64,000 nucleotides of DNA, from positions 62,001 to 126,000 of the forward strand of contig BCHX01000004.1 of NCBI GenBank assembly GCA_001599755.1, read 5' to 3'. The position numbers and the translations under genes are program-made. Within the stretch, counting starts at the first letter, position 1; every line of letters starts with the position of its first letter. This document shows, one piece after another, positions 47,198 through 58,539 of this stretch. This DNA comes from Gliomastix tumulicola. Its lineage: Eukaryota; Ascomycota; Sordariomycetes; Hypocreales; Bionectriaceae. The notes under the pieces are model-generated. The model ran no database searches. It saw only the letters and a list, made by a program, of their open reading frames with translations, and was not told the origin of the DNA.

Positions 47198-50136
47198 ATG
47201 GCTCAGATTTCAGCAACAGATGCCCTGCGCATATCAATTGCACTCGATCTGGGCCTGGATCCCTCCGCGACAGGCCCCGACGATGTCGCTGCCATCAAGA
47301 GTGCAGCGAGGGTCTGGGCTCGCGATAAGCTGGCTGACATGACGCTCGAGGAGAAGATTTCTCTCCTCGCTGGCGAGAACCAGTGGCAGACGACCGCCGT
47401 CCGTCGTCTCGGCGTGTCGAAGCTCAAGACCTCAGACGGGCCTGTCGGTGTTCGAGGAGCCCTCTTCACTGATGGAGTGAGCGCTGCTTCCCTGCCCACC
47501 AGGTAAGCCACCACGACCTTCACTTCACGTTGGGCACGAGAGAGTCACCAGCTGACAATTGATTTTACATAGTGTATCGCTCGCCGCGACTTGGGACAAC
47601 CACGCCATCGAGGATATTTGCGAAGTCCTCATTTCCGAGGCCCGTAGCAAAGAAGTCGACATTCTTCTGGGACCAGCAGGTGAGTAGGATCATGAGCGGC
47701 TAGCCCACACCAACAACAATAGCAGCTGACCTGACAATCGAAATGCACAGTCTGCATTCCCCGAACACCACTCGGCGGTCGCAATTTCGAGACCTTCAGC
47801 GAGGACCCCTTCCTCAATGGCAAGCTCTCGGGCGTGTACATCAACAACATCCAGGGCGCAGGCATCGCCACGTGCATCAAGCATTTCGTCGCCAATGACC
47901 AGGAGGATCGCCGGTACAACATCGACGAGAAGATTCCGCCCCGGGCGCTCCGCGAGATTCACTTGCAGCCCTTCCAGATCGCCCTTCGCGACAGTGATCC
48001 CTGGAGCCTCATGTCCGCCTACAACCGCGTCAATGGCGACTATTGCTCCGCAAACAAGTTCCTTCTGCAGGATGTCCTGAGGGATGAATGGGGGTATGAT
48101 GGGCTGGTGATTAGCGACTGGTTTGGTACCAACAGCGTCGTCCCTTCGCTGAAAGCTGGGTGAGTGCAGTACCGATCTTTGATGAGTCTCTGATAATGTG
48201 AGAGCTAATGGTGACGACAGCGTCGATTTGGAGATGCCGGGACCAACTCGCAGGAGGGGCAAGCATATTCTTGATGCTCTGGAGAAAGGCTTGATTGACA
48301 GCTCATTCGTCGACGACTCTGCGAGGCGCATGCTTGAGTTGGTCTACAAGACTGGCAAATCACAGTATCCAGACTGGGAGGAGTCGGGAGAGGTCGCCAT
48401 AGACCTTCCGGAGCACAGGGTTTTGCTCCGCCGCGCGGGCGCTGAAGGTGAGACTGCACAATACCTATGCTTGATAGCATATCTGTGTGGCTTTCGGATA
48501 CTGACATGGACCACCAGGCATTGTCCTCCTCAAAAACACGAACAACGTCCTCCCCCTTGAGAACCTGGACAGCAAGACCATCGCCGTTATTGGCCCCAAC
48601 GCCCTTCGCTCCGTTGCTACGGGAGGTGGCAGTTCTAATCTGGACGCTCCTCACTACCGGACCATCCCTTACCAGAGCATCAGGAACGAGGTGGCGAAGA
48701 AGTTTCCCAGCGCCACAGTCCGTGCCCACGCTGGTATCTCGATGCACAAATATCTCCCACTTATGACTTCTGGCGTGATGAAGAACCCGCGGACGGGAGA
48801 CCCGGGCTTCGCGGTCACTTTCTGGGGAAATGCCACGCACAGCGGGACACCAGTGTCGATTCTGAACCACAAGACGACTAACTTCTCCTGGCCCGACGGC
48901 CTCCCTGCAGAGCTCAGCGACGGCAGACGCTACTCTTACAGGGCGCGCTCCATCATGACGCCACAAACCAGCGGCCTTCACCAGTCCGGGATTTCTGCCT
49001 GTGGACCTGCGAAGCTCATGCTCGACGGCAAGGTCATCCTGGATATCGACAGGCACTGGTGGTCACCTCGAGCCGGCCTCTTCATGGGCTACGCTTCTGC
49101 GGAGGAGCGCGTCAGCGTGCAGATGGAGGCCGGTCGAGAGTACGAGCTGGTCCTTGACGTGATCAGCCGCGAGAACAGACCGTCCGACTTTGACTTCACG
49201 GCCATGCTGGAGCGCGAGGATCCGTCAGACGGCGTCCGACTTGGCTTCCTGGAGGACGAGGGCGACACGGACAAGAGATTGCAGGAGGCGGTGGATCTTG
49301 CTCGCTCCAGCGATATTGCTGTCCTCGTCGTGGGCAAGGACCACGAGTGGGAAGCGGAGGCCATCGACATGGTATCGATGGACCTCCCAGGGCGATCTAA
49401 CGAGCTTATTGCTGCTGTGGCCAAGGCTAACCCTAACACTATCGTGGTAAACCAGACGGGCAGTCCCATCACCATGCCCTGGGAAGCCGAAGTCTCTGCC
49501 ATTGTGCAGGCTTGGTACCAAGGCCAGGAGCAGGGCAACTGCATCGCAGACATCCTCTTGGGCAACGTCAACCCGTGCGGGAGATTGCCAATCACCTTCC
49601 CTCGACGTCTCGAGGACAATCCATCCTACGACAACTACCCTGGCGAGTACGACATCGTTCACTACGGCGAGAACATCTACGCGGGATACCGCTTCTACGA
49701 CCACCGGAAGATCGAGCCCCTGTTCCCATTTGGTGCTGGTCTCTCGTACACGACCTTTGAGTACTCCAACATCAGGTTGAGCCGCGATATCATCTCCGTT
49801 GACGGGACCATCACGGTTGAAGTTGACATCTCCAACACGGGGAGTCGGGATGGGAAGGAGGTTGTCCAGTTCTACGTCAGTCAGGCCAGTCCCAGACTCC
49901 AGAGACCCCCTCAAGAGTTGAAGGGCTACGACAAGGTGTTTGTCCGAGCTGGGCAAACAGTGACGGCGCGTACGACGCTGGACAAGGTGAGCGTGTCGTA
50001 CTGGGATGAGGGGATGAAGAGCTGGGTGATCGATGGCGGTGCCGAGTTCACGGTTCGCGCAGCCAAGCATTCTCGGGATGAGGGTGTGGCGGCTGTATTC
50101 CACTCCTGTGCCCAAGGCGGCGCTTGGATAAATTAG
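47198..50136 (+). CDS. GH3 beta-glucosidase-type enzyme with PA14 insert, intracellular
   Basis: This gene encodes an 888-residue glycoside hydrolase family 3 protein that should release terminal sugars from beta-glycosides. Exons: 47198-47502, 47573-47679, 47751-48159, 48221-48447 and 48518-50136, in frame throughout. The N-terminal barrel shows LTLEEK-like MTLEEKISLLAG, KTSDGPVGVRG and the nucleophile motif VISDWFGT with Asp near residue 260. The C-terminal sandwich domain is split by a PA14 domain (about residues 400-555, GFAVTFWGNATHSG to the FTAMLER region). A fibronectin III-like domain closes the protein (QELKGYDKVFVRAGQ). There is no signal peptide, so it is probably cytosolic, as in fungal beta-glucosidases of the PA14 class. 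Substrate could be gluco-, xylo- or arabino-configured; the adjacent GH127 gene leaves arabinosides open. Confidence 0.93.
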
Positions 50137-50924
50137 ATAGCGAAAAGCATGATGATTTGAGCGTGTGATACATCCGGGCCGTTACCTTGACTCAAGATGA
50201 CCATGTTGGAAGTGCCAAGATTGAGCAGATGTGGCGGGCCGAAACCTCACCCGACGGATGTAATGACTAGATGATAATAGGCATTTCAATAAGAATGCTG
50301 TCGGGGCGATGCTGGTGACGTTGGTCTCTCACTGTGAGGCCAAGGTTCACTTCGTATGCATCGACTGGGCGTGCTTGGCTTCTTGTACGCGCTTCTGCCT
50401 TGATTTCCCTGCCTATCAACTAGCAGCACTGCCGAAGATTCGGAATTTCACAAGTAGCGGTCCAATGGCGAGCTCAACACGATGCTCACCTTGCTTAGTG
50501 TCTGTTTCACCACAGAAATCCCGAATGTCGGCAACAGCGTCACTACTTCACCCGACGGTAGATTAAGCAGGTACCAGGGCCAGGGCTCTCTCCAATGCCT
50601 CATGCCGAGCTGCGGGGTACTGGCTTCATCTCCACCGTCAAGTCCCGGTGCGTGTAGCCGCTTCAATCACATTGAAGATCTGCTCTCCACGGGGCAGATC
50701 CCCCATTCCCCCGTTCCCCCACCCCCACCGGAGGCCTTGCTTTATCTCAGGGCTCGGTAGCTCGCCTCCGTGAAAGCAGCGTTTGCCGGGGTAATGGGGA
50801 CTGAGCTGCCGAGACGATTGGGGGACGATCAGGGGTATAAAGGGGATAACGTAGGGCCATCCGAGTCAAGTCCCCGGCTGAGAACAACCAGTTATTCTTA
50901 CCAGTACCTAGTCTACCCTTCACC
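50137..50924 (+). promoter_or_regulatory. Intergenic region and promoter of the GH127-like gene
   Basis: There is no gene in this 0.8 kb. It contains the GH3 3' end and, near its right end, a TATA element. Two CACCCGACGG-like patches occur (near 50248 and 50547), which may be chance. Confidence 0.5.
50835..50841 (+). promoter_or_regulatory. TATA box of the GH127-like gene
   Basis: GGGGTATAAAGGGG lies 84-90 bp upstream of the ATG at 50925, a normal distance for a fungal core promoter. Confidence 0.65.
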
Positions 50925-52943
50925 ATGCCTTGGTTGTCTCTGCCAACGATGGTGCGACAGGTGCCCCTGTGTGCCACCATCCTCTCCTCCATCTTCGCCC
51001 TCTCTGCTGTTGGACACACCGTCCCTCAGGCCTCTGACGAGCATGGCGTTCTGGCTTATGCCTTCGACATGGGCGATGTTAAGCTCCTGGACGGTCGATG
51101 GCTGGCCAACCAGAACCGAACCCTCAACTACCTCCTTGATGTAGACGTCGACCGGCTTCTGTACAACTTCAGGGCGAACCACAAGCTCGACACTCTGGGG
51201 GCTGATCCAGTCGGTGCTTGGGAAGGTATGAGTGCCTGTCTCAACATGATCAAAACAGGTCTGCCTGGAATTCTCTTACTGATCGAGTGTAGCTCCGGAC
51301 TTCCCTTTCAGATCACACAGCCAGGGCCATTTCCTCACGGCATGGGCTCACTGCTACGCCGTTCTCGGCAACGAGGAATGCCAGAGCCGAGCAAGCTACA
51401 TGGTCGCGGAGCTGGCCAAGTGTCAAGCCAACAACGAAGCCGCGGGCTTCACCACGGGCTACCTCGCTGGATTCCCTGAGTCCGAGATCGAGAAGGTTGA
51501 GAACAGGACCCTGAACAACGGCAATGTGCCGTACTATGCCATCCACAAGACCCTGGCTGGCCTTCTCGACGTTTGGCGTTTCACTGGAGACGAGGCTGCC
51601 CGAGACGTTCTCCTCGAGGCGTCCGCCTGGGTCGACTCGAGGACCAGCCGCCTTTCGTACGCCCAGATGCAAGCGATGATGCAGACCGAGTTTGGTGGGA
51701 TGAACGAGGTCCTGGCCGATGTGTTCCACCAGACCGGTGATGAGCGCTGGCTGGAAGTCGCCCAGCGTTTCGACCACGCTGTCATCTTTGATCCTCTGGC
51801 AGATAACATTGACAGGCTGAGTGGTCTCCATGCGAATACTCAGGTGCCCAAGTGGATTGGTGCTGTTCGCGAGTTCAAGGCTACTGGAACCTCGCGGTAT
51901 TTCGATATTGCGAGCAATGCCTGGGACAGTGAGTGCTCTCCAGACCAACACCATCTCTCATTGTGCTTGAGCTAATGTGTACTCTTGTAGTCACTGTCAA
52001 TGACCATACCTACGCCATCGGAGGAAACAGCCAGGCTGAGCACTTCAGAGACTCGGACAACATCTCTGGCTATCTCGACACGGACACCTGCGAGGCCTGC
52101 AACACGTACAACATGCTCAAGCTCACGCGTGAGCTGTGGCTTCTCAACCCCACTGACTCGTCGTACTTCGACTTCTACGAGCGTGCACTAATCAACCATC
52201 TTATCGGTATCCAAGACCCATCCAACGACCATGGTCACATCACTTACTTCACGTCATTGAACCCTGGTGGTCACCGTGGCGTTGGCCCTGCGTGGGGAGG
52301 CGGTACTTGGAGTAACGACTACGACAGCTTCTGGTGCTGCCAGGGGACCGCCTTGGAGACCAACACCAAGCTGATGGATTCTATTTACTTCCACGACGAC
52401 ACGACGCTCTACGTCAACCTGTACACTCCTTCTGAGCTCTCTTGGACGGACAAGGACGTGACTGTCACGCAAGACACCCGCATCCCTGAGGCTGACACCG
52501 CCACCTTTACCATCAGCGGCTCAGGCGAATTCAGCATTGCGTTCCGCATCCCCTCGTGGACCTCTGACGCGACGATCCTCGTCAATGATGAGCCTGTTGA
52601 TGTTGAGGCCACTCCGGGCTCCTACGCCACGGTGACCAGAACCTGGGCTGCGGATGATGTCGTCACTGTCCAGCTGCCCATGAGCCTCCACACCATTGCT
52701 GCCAATGATGACCCGTCGCTGGCGGCCGTGGCGTTTGGTCCCGCTGTTTTGGCTGGAAACTATGGTGACGCCACGCTCAGCGAGTCCCCTGGACTGGACT
52801 TGTCGACTGTTGAACGGGTGGGCACAGATGGACTGGAGTTCAGTGGAAGTTCAGGCGGGGAGACGGTGAGCCTGGGTGCGTTCTATGATGCTCACGGCTT
52901 CAACTACAACGTGTACTGGCGAGTCAGCGGGGAACTGTCATGA
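50925..52943 (+). CDS. Secreted GH127 (DUF1680) beta-L-arabinofuranosidase-like enzyme
   Basis: This 629-residue protein is coded by exons 50925-51225, 51293-51928 and 51991-52943. The N-terminus is a signal peptide (VPLCATILSSIFALSAVGHT), so it is probably secreted; a second ATG at 50949 would also keep the peptide. Family features are the HFLTAWAHCYA helix, FGGMNEVLADVFHQTGD near residue 235 and the putative zinc and nucleophile residues E347, C349 (CEACNTYN) and C428, C429 (WCCQGT). These match the Glu-Cys-Cys-Cys site known from bifidobacterial HypBA1. A C-terminal beta-sandwich follows. By family, it should remove beta-L-arabinofuranose from plant glycoproteins or pectin side chains. It is co-oriented with the GH3 gene, 0.8 kb upstream. 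Confidence 0.92.
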
Positions 52944-53369
52944 TAGCCAGGTCTGAGCAAGTGAACATAGATTATTGTTAGAAAGCCTTTTCTGGGCGTG
53001 AATATGTGGATAAAGTTTTTGGGGACAGGGCAAATTCTTGTTCCTTTAATGATTAGTAGGGGGGTGATGAACTCACGGTTGGGAACTGAACGAGTTGCCT
53101 GGTCAATAGTGCTGGCCAGCCTCTTTGTTTATGTTTAGATCTTGCCACACAATTTATCTATCAAAACACTATGATAAAGTTCAACGAACATGGCCGGAAT
53201 GGTTTCTACGAATTCCTCTGGCGTGGTATAAGAAGCATCCGCCCCCCCCGTAGTTCACTTCAGCTTAATTTTCTACACACTACACCAATTGCAACTTTTC
53301 ACACTTTATCGACCACGACTACGCTTGAAAAACCACTCAGCCTATAGCGAACTTCTAATCTCGATCAAA
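52944..53369 (+). promoter_or_regulatory. Intergenic region with likely promoter of the exonuclease gene
   Basis: There is no coding frame. A GGTATAAGAAG element at about 53225-53235 lies 135-145 bp before the ATG at 53370 and is a plausible TATA box, followed by a C8 run. Confidence 0.45.
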
Positions 53370-54320
53370 ATGACCGACAAACGTTTCTTTCCGACGGACA
53401 TGGAGCTGTGCACACCGGAGTTCTGGCAAAAGGGACCGAACGAGACCAAAGTAACCGACATCCCGCCCTATCCAAAGAAGTGGTACACAGAAGAGGAACT
53501 CATGGAGGCAGTGACACCGTCAGCGGTTGTTACCGTCGGCGACATCAAAGGAATCACGTCCATGATGAACGGAATCAAGATGGTCGAGATTCACCGGCCC
53601 ACATACTTTTTCGATCTGGAAGGACAGTCCTTAGGTCGGGAGGGGACACTGGACATTCTCCAGCTGTACCACCGAAACTCGCACACCACCTATCTCATCC
53701 GGATCCATAAGCTTGGACACGACGCGTTCGATACCCCTGGCACAGAGACGGGTATGACTTTGCGGGACCTTCTTGAGAATGAGTTCATTCCCAAGGTGCT
53801 GTTTGATGTCCGCAACGACTCGGACGCGCTCTTTGCGCATTTTGGCGTCAAGCTCCGGTGCGTTCGCGACCTCCAGTTAATGGAGGTCGCCGCGAGGTGC
53901 GGAAACAAGAAGTGGCTCAATGGTCTGCAGACGTGCCACGAGATTAACGGGCCTCTGTTAGGCGACGCCCAGCGTTGCTTCAATCGAGTCAAAGCATGGG
54001 GCAGGAGACAGATGGACGAAAACCCGAAGCTGTTTATCGAGGAGCCCATGAGCCAAAGAGCTCAAGAGTATTGCGCCCAGGACGTGCAGTACCTGCCGTG
54101 GCTTTACAGGTACTACAGCATGTACCTAGACGAAACTTGGTGGCAGATGGTCTTGGACGAGTCCAAGAAAAGGGTTGAAGACTCTTGGAAGGACTGGTAC
54201 TCTGGGTCGGGTTACAGCAAACGTCTCTCGCCGTGGGAATGGCATTGGCTGTGGACAGGCAGGCGGCGAGGACGCTTTGAGAACATACATGGGATTTTAC
54301 CCTGCGCAGAAACTGTCTGA
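53370..54320 (+). CDS. 3'-5' exonuclease-domain protein, DEDDy type (RNase D/WRN-exo-like)
   Basis: This is a single-exon 316-residue protein. Start is the ATG in AAAATGACC at 53370; the frame is open further upstream but only with a TTG. The exonuclease motifs are in order: FDLEG (D82, E84), NDSDAL (D152) and YCAQDVQYL (Y234, D238), giving the DEDDy metal-binding set. The family trims 3' ends of RNA or DNA using two metal ions. Fungal proteins of this short form (DLEGQSLGREG, LFDVRNDSDALFAHFGV) are common and mostly uncharacterised. The C-terminus is rich in Trp and Arg. There is no signal peptide; location is unclear, probably nuclear or cytosolic. Confidence 0.88.
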   Translation: MTDKRFFPTDMELCTPEFWQKGPNETKVTDIPPYPKKWYTEEELMEAVTPSAVVTVGDIKGITSMMNGIKMVEIHRPTYFFDLEGQSLGREGTLDILQLYHRNSHTTYLIRIHKLGHDAFDTPGTETGMTLRDLLENEFIPKVLFDVRNDSDALFAHFGVKLRCVRDLQLMEVAARCGNKKWLNGLQTCHEINGPLLGDAQRCFNRVKAWGRRQMDENPKLFIEEPMSQRAQEYCAQDVQYLPWLYRYYSMYLDETWWQMVLDESKKRVEDSWKDWYSGSGYSKRLSPWEWHWLWTGRRRGRFENIHGILPCAETV

Positions 54321-54686
54321 GAGAAACGTCATTGAATTTGTCGCTCTTCATAATTATGTTAGTCTTTCTTCGCGAATTCCATGTTTGGTCTATGTTCAGG
54401 TGCAGTGGCACTCTTTAAATAAATCTAAATATCTACTTGGACTTCACAGTGTCTGGTACCCCCTTTGTAGTAAAGCATAGAAGATGAAGACAAAGGCTCC
54501 AACAAGTCCGTCATGTACTTATTAGGAGACCAGCTGCTAATTGGCCTCTTAATAAAACCATCTGTATTTAGTCCCTGCATGTCCTCCTCCAATTATACTA
54601 GGCTCAAACCATTCTCAGGTCGTCTACTATTCTGAGGGCAGTGGCTTTAGTTTTGGTGTCCATATCTACTGTGCCGAGGCTTGTCC
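54321..54686. other. Convergent 3' region
   Basis: This AT-rich stretch lies between the stop codons of the exonuclease gene and the minus-strand membrane protein gene. It should contain both polyadenylation regions; no gene is visible. Confidence 0.6.
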
Positions 54687-57600
54687 CTATACAGGCTCTT
54701 CTTGTTGGATGACATGGCATTCTCCCAGCGTTCCCTTGAGAATCAGCAACAGATCGTCAATCGTAGACAAAAACTGAAGATATGCCGTCACCCCGACACA
54801 ATACCTCCTATAATTCTCGTCGTGTACGAGATCCCTCGTCAAAAGGATGGACGGAGTCCTCGCCCTCCACTCCTGGAAGAACACACGTACCAGGGGAGCC
54901 GGGGTGCGTTCTGGAAGAGGCGTCCCTGTCCGTAACGACTGCTCGATGAGTGCCAGCACTGCCATGACGTCCCCGATGATGTGATCGTCGAGGATACCCA
55001 CGGCGTCGACAAGCCGGAGCTGAAGATCTCGTGGCAGCGTGGTCACGAGCTCCAGGAGCCGCTTGAGGGCCTGGTTCATGACGTGGCACTGATCCTTCGT
55101 TTTGCGCAAGACCTCTGGATCAAATGGACTGCTCGTGAGCTCCAGTTTGAGAATGTTGATGGATCCGTGCAAGGAGAGGAGGAGCTCAGCCAGATCCAGC
55201 GACAGCTTCTCGCCCACATTTGCGATGGCCAGGTTCTGCTCGGCCCGGCCCCAGTGGGACAGCAGGAAAGCGTAGTGATCGGATAGTGCCCGGACGGCGT
55301 TGGCGAGTGCATGGCAGACGTGTCTGGTAGAGGAGGGAGGCTTCGGTATGACTTGCACGACGAAGGCGGCGACAAAACCAAGCAGCACAGCTACGATTCG
55401 CTTCCAGAACGCTGTAGCACCAACCCCGGGCAGTCCGTACTGGGTGATGTGATGCTCGTCGTAGCTGTAGCCGATGATGAGTGAGAAGGTCGCGCCGGAC
55501 AGCACCGTGGCGATGGTGAAGGTCATTGGCAGGAAGACACGCAGATAGACGATCATTGTGATCATGACGGGCGTGATTGCTGCGAGGCCGTACGGGTTTC
55601 CCGGCCCTGAGCCTGAGCCGATATACCATGCGATGAGACCCAAGACACCGCCGAATATAGTCCCCAGCAGGCGAGCAACGACGGAGAGAGTGAAGTCGGC
55701 CATGTACACAAGTATGCACGTCTGCGCAGTGATGATCCCCCACAGTCCCTTCTCGCGGTAGAAGAAGCCAGAAGAATGCCCAACCACTGCGGGGATCGCT
55801 GTCCCTATCGTGACGATCACCATGCGCAAGGCATACATGCCTGCGGTATTCGTCAGCCAGTGAGCGGTGCTGATGATGGCACGGCCGACCGGATTTCTCC
55901 TCCTCCTCAAGTTGACGTTTCCATATCCCCTGATGATGCGGAGGCGTTTTTGAGCCTCCTCGACCTGGCTCCGAAAGACCGCAGCGTCCACGTCCATTGG
56001 AGCACCTGGATTTGCCGTGTTTGTGTCGGTGCCAGACGAGTTGCACATTGGCACAGTGGCCCTCGCGTCGAGGACCCAGGAAACGGCATATTGGAGACGT
56101 TTTGGCAGCCAAATCCGGTGCTTCTGCCGGCTCCTTGTGAGCAGTAGAGTCTCCTCTAGCAGATCCTCTGTTGCTTCCACTACCGTCAGTATTCTCTCCT
56201 CGACTACCATCGAGTTGACAATCGCCAGGAGAGCCGGGGAGCCAGTGTCGTCGGTCTCCTTTAGCTGGCCGCCCTCCTCAAAGATATCCTTGTGGACATC
56301 CAAAATAGCCGCTGTCGTCCGGTTGGTGCAGGTGGTCTTCGCTAAACGCAGTGCTCCCAGTTGTTCATCCAGCCTTGAAGCCAACTGTTCAAATTCAGAC
56401 TGTGGAGGAACGCGGAACCAGCGGCGACTGTTGACCGTGCGAATGCATCGCGCCACGAGCGTCATGGACTCTCTACAGGTCTCGATGGCCTCCAGCGTCG
56501 TATCATGAAGAGCCGAGGCAGCCTGGGCGAGAACGGCCCCTTGTTCTGGGCCATGGAACGCATCCATCACGATGGCCGTCTCCCTCAGCTGGCGGCGACC
56601 AATCTCTGCGCCCGCATCCTTTTCGGAAGGCTTGACTGCAGCTGCTGCCCTCTCGGCCTCCCTCAACACCTCGGACTGCCTCCTCTTCTGGTCGACTGTG
56701 ACTTTGGCGATGTGAAGGTCGAGGACAGAAAGACTGGCCATCATCAGCTTGCGCACCTTGCCCTGCAGGGCCTTGACGTCGTCCGAGTTCCAGCGACACC
56801 TCGCAAAGTCCAGCGGGAGGAAAGCAAGCAGCGGCTCGACTGATTTATACAGGCCGATTGTATTCCGCTTGGCCGACGTCAAGGAGTCCATCTCCGGAGG
56901 CTGCTGCGCAAGGTGCTCCCGCGTCCACACCAGTGGCATCTCCAGCGTGAGCACCAGCTTCTCGAGTTTGTCGAGGACGACGTACGAGGTCGACTGCGGG
57001 AAGAAGAGGACGCAGCACGCGAGCCCTATGGCCGTGCCCGCAGCCGCCGGCTTGACCAGAATCGCTGCTAGGCTCGGGTTGTACGACGGCAGCGTCGGGC
57101 CGTAGACGATGAACAGATCCATCGTGATGGTGCCGAAGATTTGCGTGAGGGTCAGCTTCTGGTTTGCGCAGCGCAGACGGGCCAGGGCGTAGATGAAGAG
57201 GCAGCCCAGCGTGAAGAAGACGACGGTTACGCGGATATCCAGCAGGAAGCCGTCATGCACCAGCTTCTGCGCCTCGAGCGCGACCGCCGCCTTTGAGGCC
57301 GAGGCACCACCAACGCGCGCTGCGGCCTCCCTCTGTAGAGCCTGGAGCTGAGTCTGGAGCTCGCTCCGGGGCCTCGCGGACTGTGCGGCCTTCATGACGA
57401 GCAGGCCCCATGCCCACGCGAGGCACATGCCCAGCAGGAGCGAGAAGGAGGCGAGCACGTAGAGAGCGAGGACGCTGGATGGCGGACTGGCGTAGAGGAC
57501 CAGAGCGGCGAAGAAGGTGGCCTGGCCAAAGTTCTGGAGGGACGGATGGATGAAGATGAGGAGCATGGCGACCCAGACGGCGACGACGCAGCGGAAGAGC

Positions 57601-57773
57601 GTCTTGAGGTCGTGCTTGTTGTAGTGCCTGAGCCAGGACGGGATCTCATGAGGTCGCTGTGTGAGCAGCCGCCGCCACCAAGACTTGACCTGTGGCTTGG
57701 ATGACGCCTCGAGGCCATCGTGACGACTGGCAGAGCTCGAGCTCCCTTCGCTTGCGTAGGTGGCAGGCATCAT
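54687..57773 (-). CDS. ArAE/FUSC-family integral membrane protein (BRE4-like putative transporter)
   Basis: This single-exon gene encodes 1028 residues. The N-terminal part (residues 60-280) has about six hydrophobic segments (VVAVWVAMLLIFI, ATFFAALVLYASPPSS, VLALYVLASFSLLLGMCLAW, ITMDLFIVYGPTLP and others). A long soluble region follows (about 280-640), then a second six-helix block (about 650-830; ALRMVIVTIGTAIPAVVG, GIITAQTCILVYMADF, LLGTIFGGVLGLIAWYIG). A C-terminal helical domain of about 190 residues ends the protein. This two-block layout is that of the fungal aromatic-acid-exporter-like/FUSC family. By family, it is a membrane transporter with undefined substrate; Brefeldin A sensitivity protein Bre4 of fission yeast is related. 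It is divergent from the beta-trefoil-like gene. Confidence 0.88.
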   Translation of the reverse strand: MMPATYASEGSSSSASRHDGLEASSKPQVKSWWRRLLTQRPHEIPSWLRHYNKHDLKTLFRCVVAVWVAMLLIFIHPSLQNFGQATFFAALVLYASPPSSVLALYVLASFSLLLGMCLAWAWGLLVMKAAQSARPRSELQTQLQALQREAAARVGGASASKAAVALEAQKLVHDGFLLDIRVTVVFFTLGCLFIYALARLRCANQKLTLTQIFGTITMDLFIVYGPTLPSYNPSLAAILVKPAAAGTAIGLACCVLFFPQSTSYVVLDKLEKLVLTLEMPLVWTREHLAQQPPEMDSLTSAKRNTIGLYKSVEPLLAFLPLDFARCRWNSDDVKALQGKVRKLMMASLSVLDLHIAKVTVDQKRRQSEVLREAERAAAAVKPSEKDAGAEIGRRQLRETAIVMDAFHGPEQGAVLAQAASALHDTTLEAIETCRESMTLVARCIRTVNSRRWFRVPPQSEFEQLASRLDEQLGALRLAKTTCTNRTTAAILDVHKDIFEEGGQLKETDDTGSPALLAIVNSMVVEERILTVVEATEDLLEETLLLTRSRQKHRIWLPKRLQYAVSWVLDARATVPMCNSSGTDTNTANPGAPMDVDAAVFRSQVEEAQKRLRIIRGYGNVNLRRRRNPVGRAIISTAHWLTNTAGMYALRMVIVTIGTAIPAVVGHSSGFFYREKGLWGIITAQTCILVYMADFTLSVVARLLGTIFGGVLGLIAWYIGSGSGPGNPYGLAAITPVMITMIVYLRVFLPMTFTIATVLSGATFSLIIGYSYDEHHITQYGLPGVGATAFWKRIVAVLLGFVAAFVVQVIPKPPSSTRHVCHALANAVRALSDHYAFLLSHWGRAEQNLAIANVGEKLSLDLAELLLSLHGSINILKLELTSSPFDPEVLRKTKDQCHVMNQALKRLLELVTTLPRDLQLRLVDAVGILDDHIIGDVMAVLALIEQSLRTGTPLPERTPAPLVRVFFQEWRARTPSILLTRDLVHDENYRRYCVGVTAYLQFLSTIDDLLLILKGTLGECHVIQQEEPV

Positions 57774-58539
57774 GCACGCGTGCGGTCGACTGACGTGCCC
57801 AGCTCTGCTTCGGTGAGGTAGAACACCCGTGCTTCGTGAGCGAATTCCCGTCCAACCGAGAGTTTTGCCCTCCCGGTGTAGAGTTCGTCCCAGCCGATCG
57901 TGCCGCTCATCGTGCTCCGGATTATCGAGTGAGCTGCAGCAGAAGGTTTGGCCATCGTGACGCTATCACGTTAGTCGTTGGAGCAGTGCACTCACTACGC
58001 GGATCTCTGGGGCAGACAGCTGCCTTGGCTGCCTCAAGAATCTCCGTTTGCATTGCTGTGCCGTCGACGGTAGTCAAATGCTGGAAGCTGTGTGAGAGAA
58101 TAATGAATACAGTAGATGCAGCACATGTGCCCTGAATCGCCTCAAACATGATTGATGCCTTGGTCAAAACGCCGTCCTGTGCTTGCTCCCATGCAGCTCT
58201 AATTGACAGCGCCTCGACAGTCAAAAATTGCCTGCGATAGCGATTAAAATGGCCGAAAAGTCACCCAGAGCCAACAGGCGTTGGCAGAAGAAGCGACAAA
58301 CCAACAGCCAAGCACGTGAATGACTGGACTTGGTGGTGAGGTGGCGTCCCTCCACCATCTTCTTTGCCCGTCAGCTGCATTTATCTGCATCAAACCTGCT
58401 CGTGGATTATCATCAAAGTGCGTCGCCATTTCATCAAGAGCATCTCCATCAGTTCTGCATGTCGCTACGACAGTTCCGCATGTCGCTGCGACAATCCCAA
58501 GGGTATTTCCCTACCAGCTCTACCGCGCATCTGCCGACG
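57774..58539. promoter_or_regulatory. Divergent promoter region of the membrane protein and the small trefoil-like protein
   Basis: There are 0.77 kb between the two start codons. Several short frames on both strands have no domain and overlap each other. A 21-bp imperfect tandem repeat lies near its right end. Confidence 0.5.
58457..58498 (+). repeat. Two imperfect tandem copies of a 21-bp unit
   Basis: The unit GCATGTCGCT(A/G)CGACA(G/A)T(T/C)CC occurs twice head to tail. Both copies are in frame with the next gene, where they would read MSLRQFR-MSLRQSQ if an earlier ATG were used. Confidence 0.75.

Noticed and set aside
48205..50115. Long minus-strand frames (283 and 296 codons) opposite the GH3 gene
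   Set aside because: They mirror the GH3 exons, contain no recognisable domain and cross its introns.
53289..53369. An earlier start for the exonuclease protein
   Set aside because: The upstream extension starts with TTG and encodes no conserved sequence; the ATG at 53370 has a good context.
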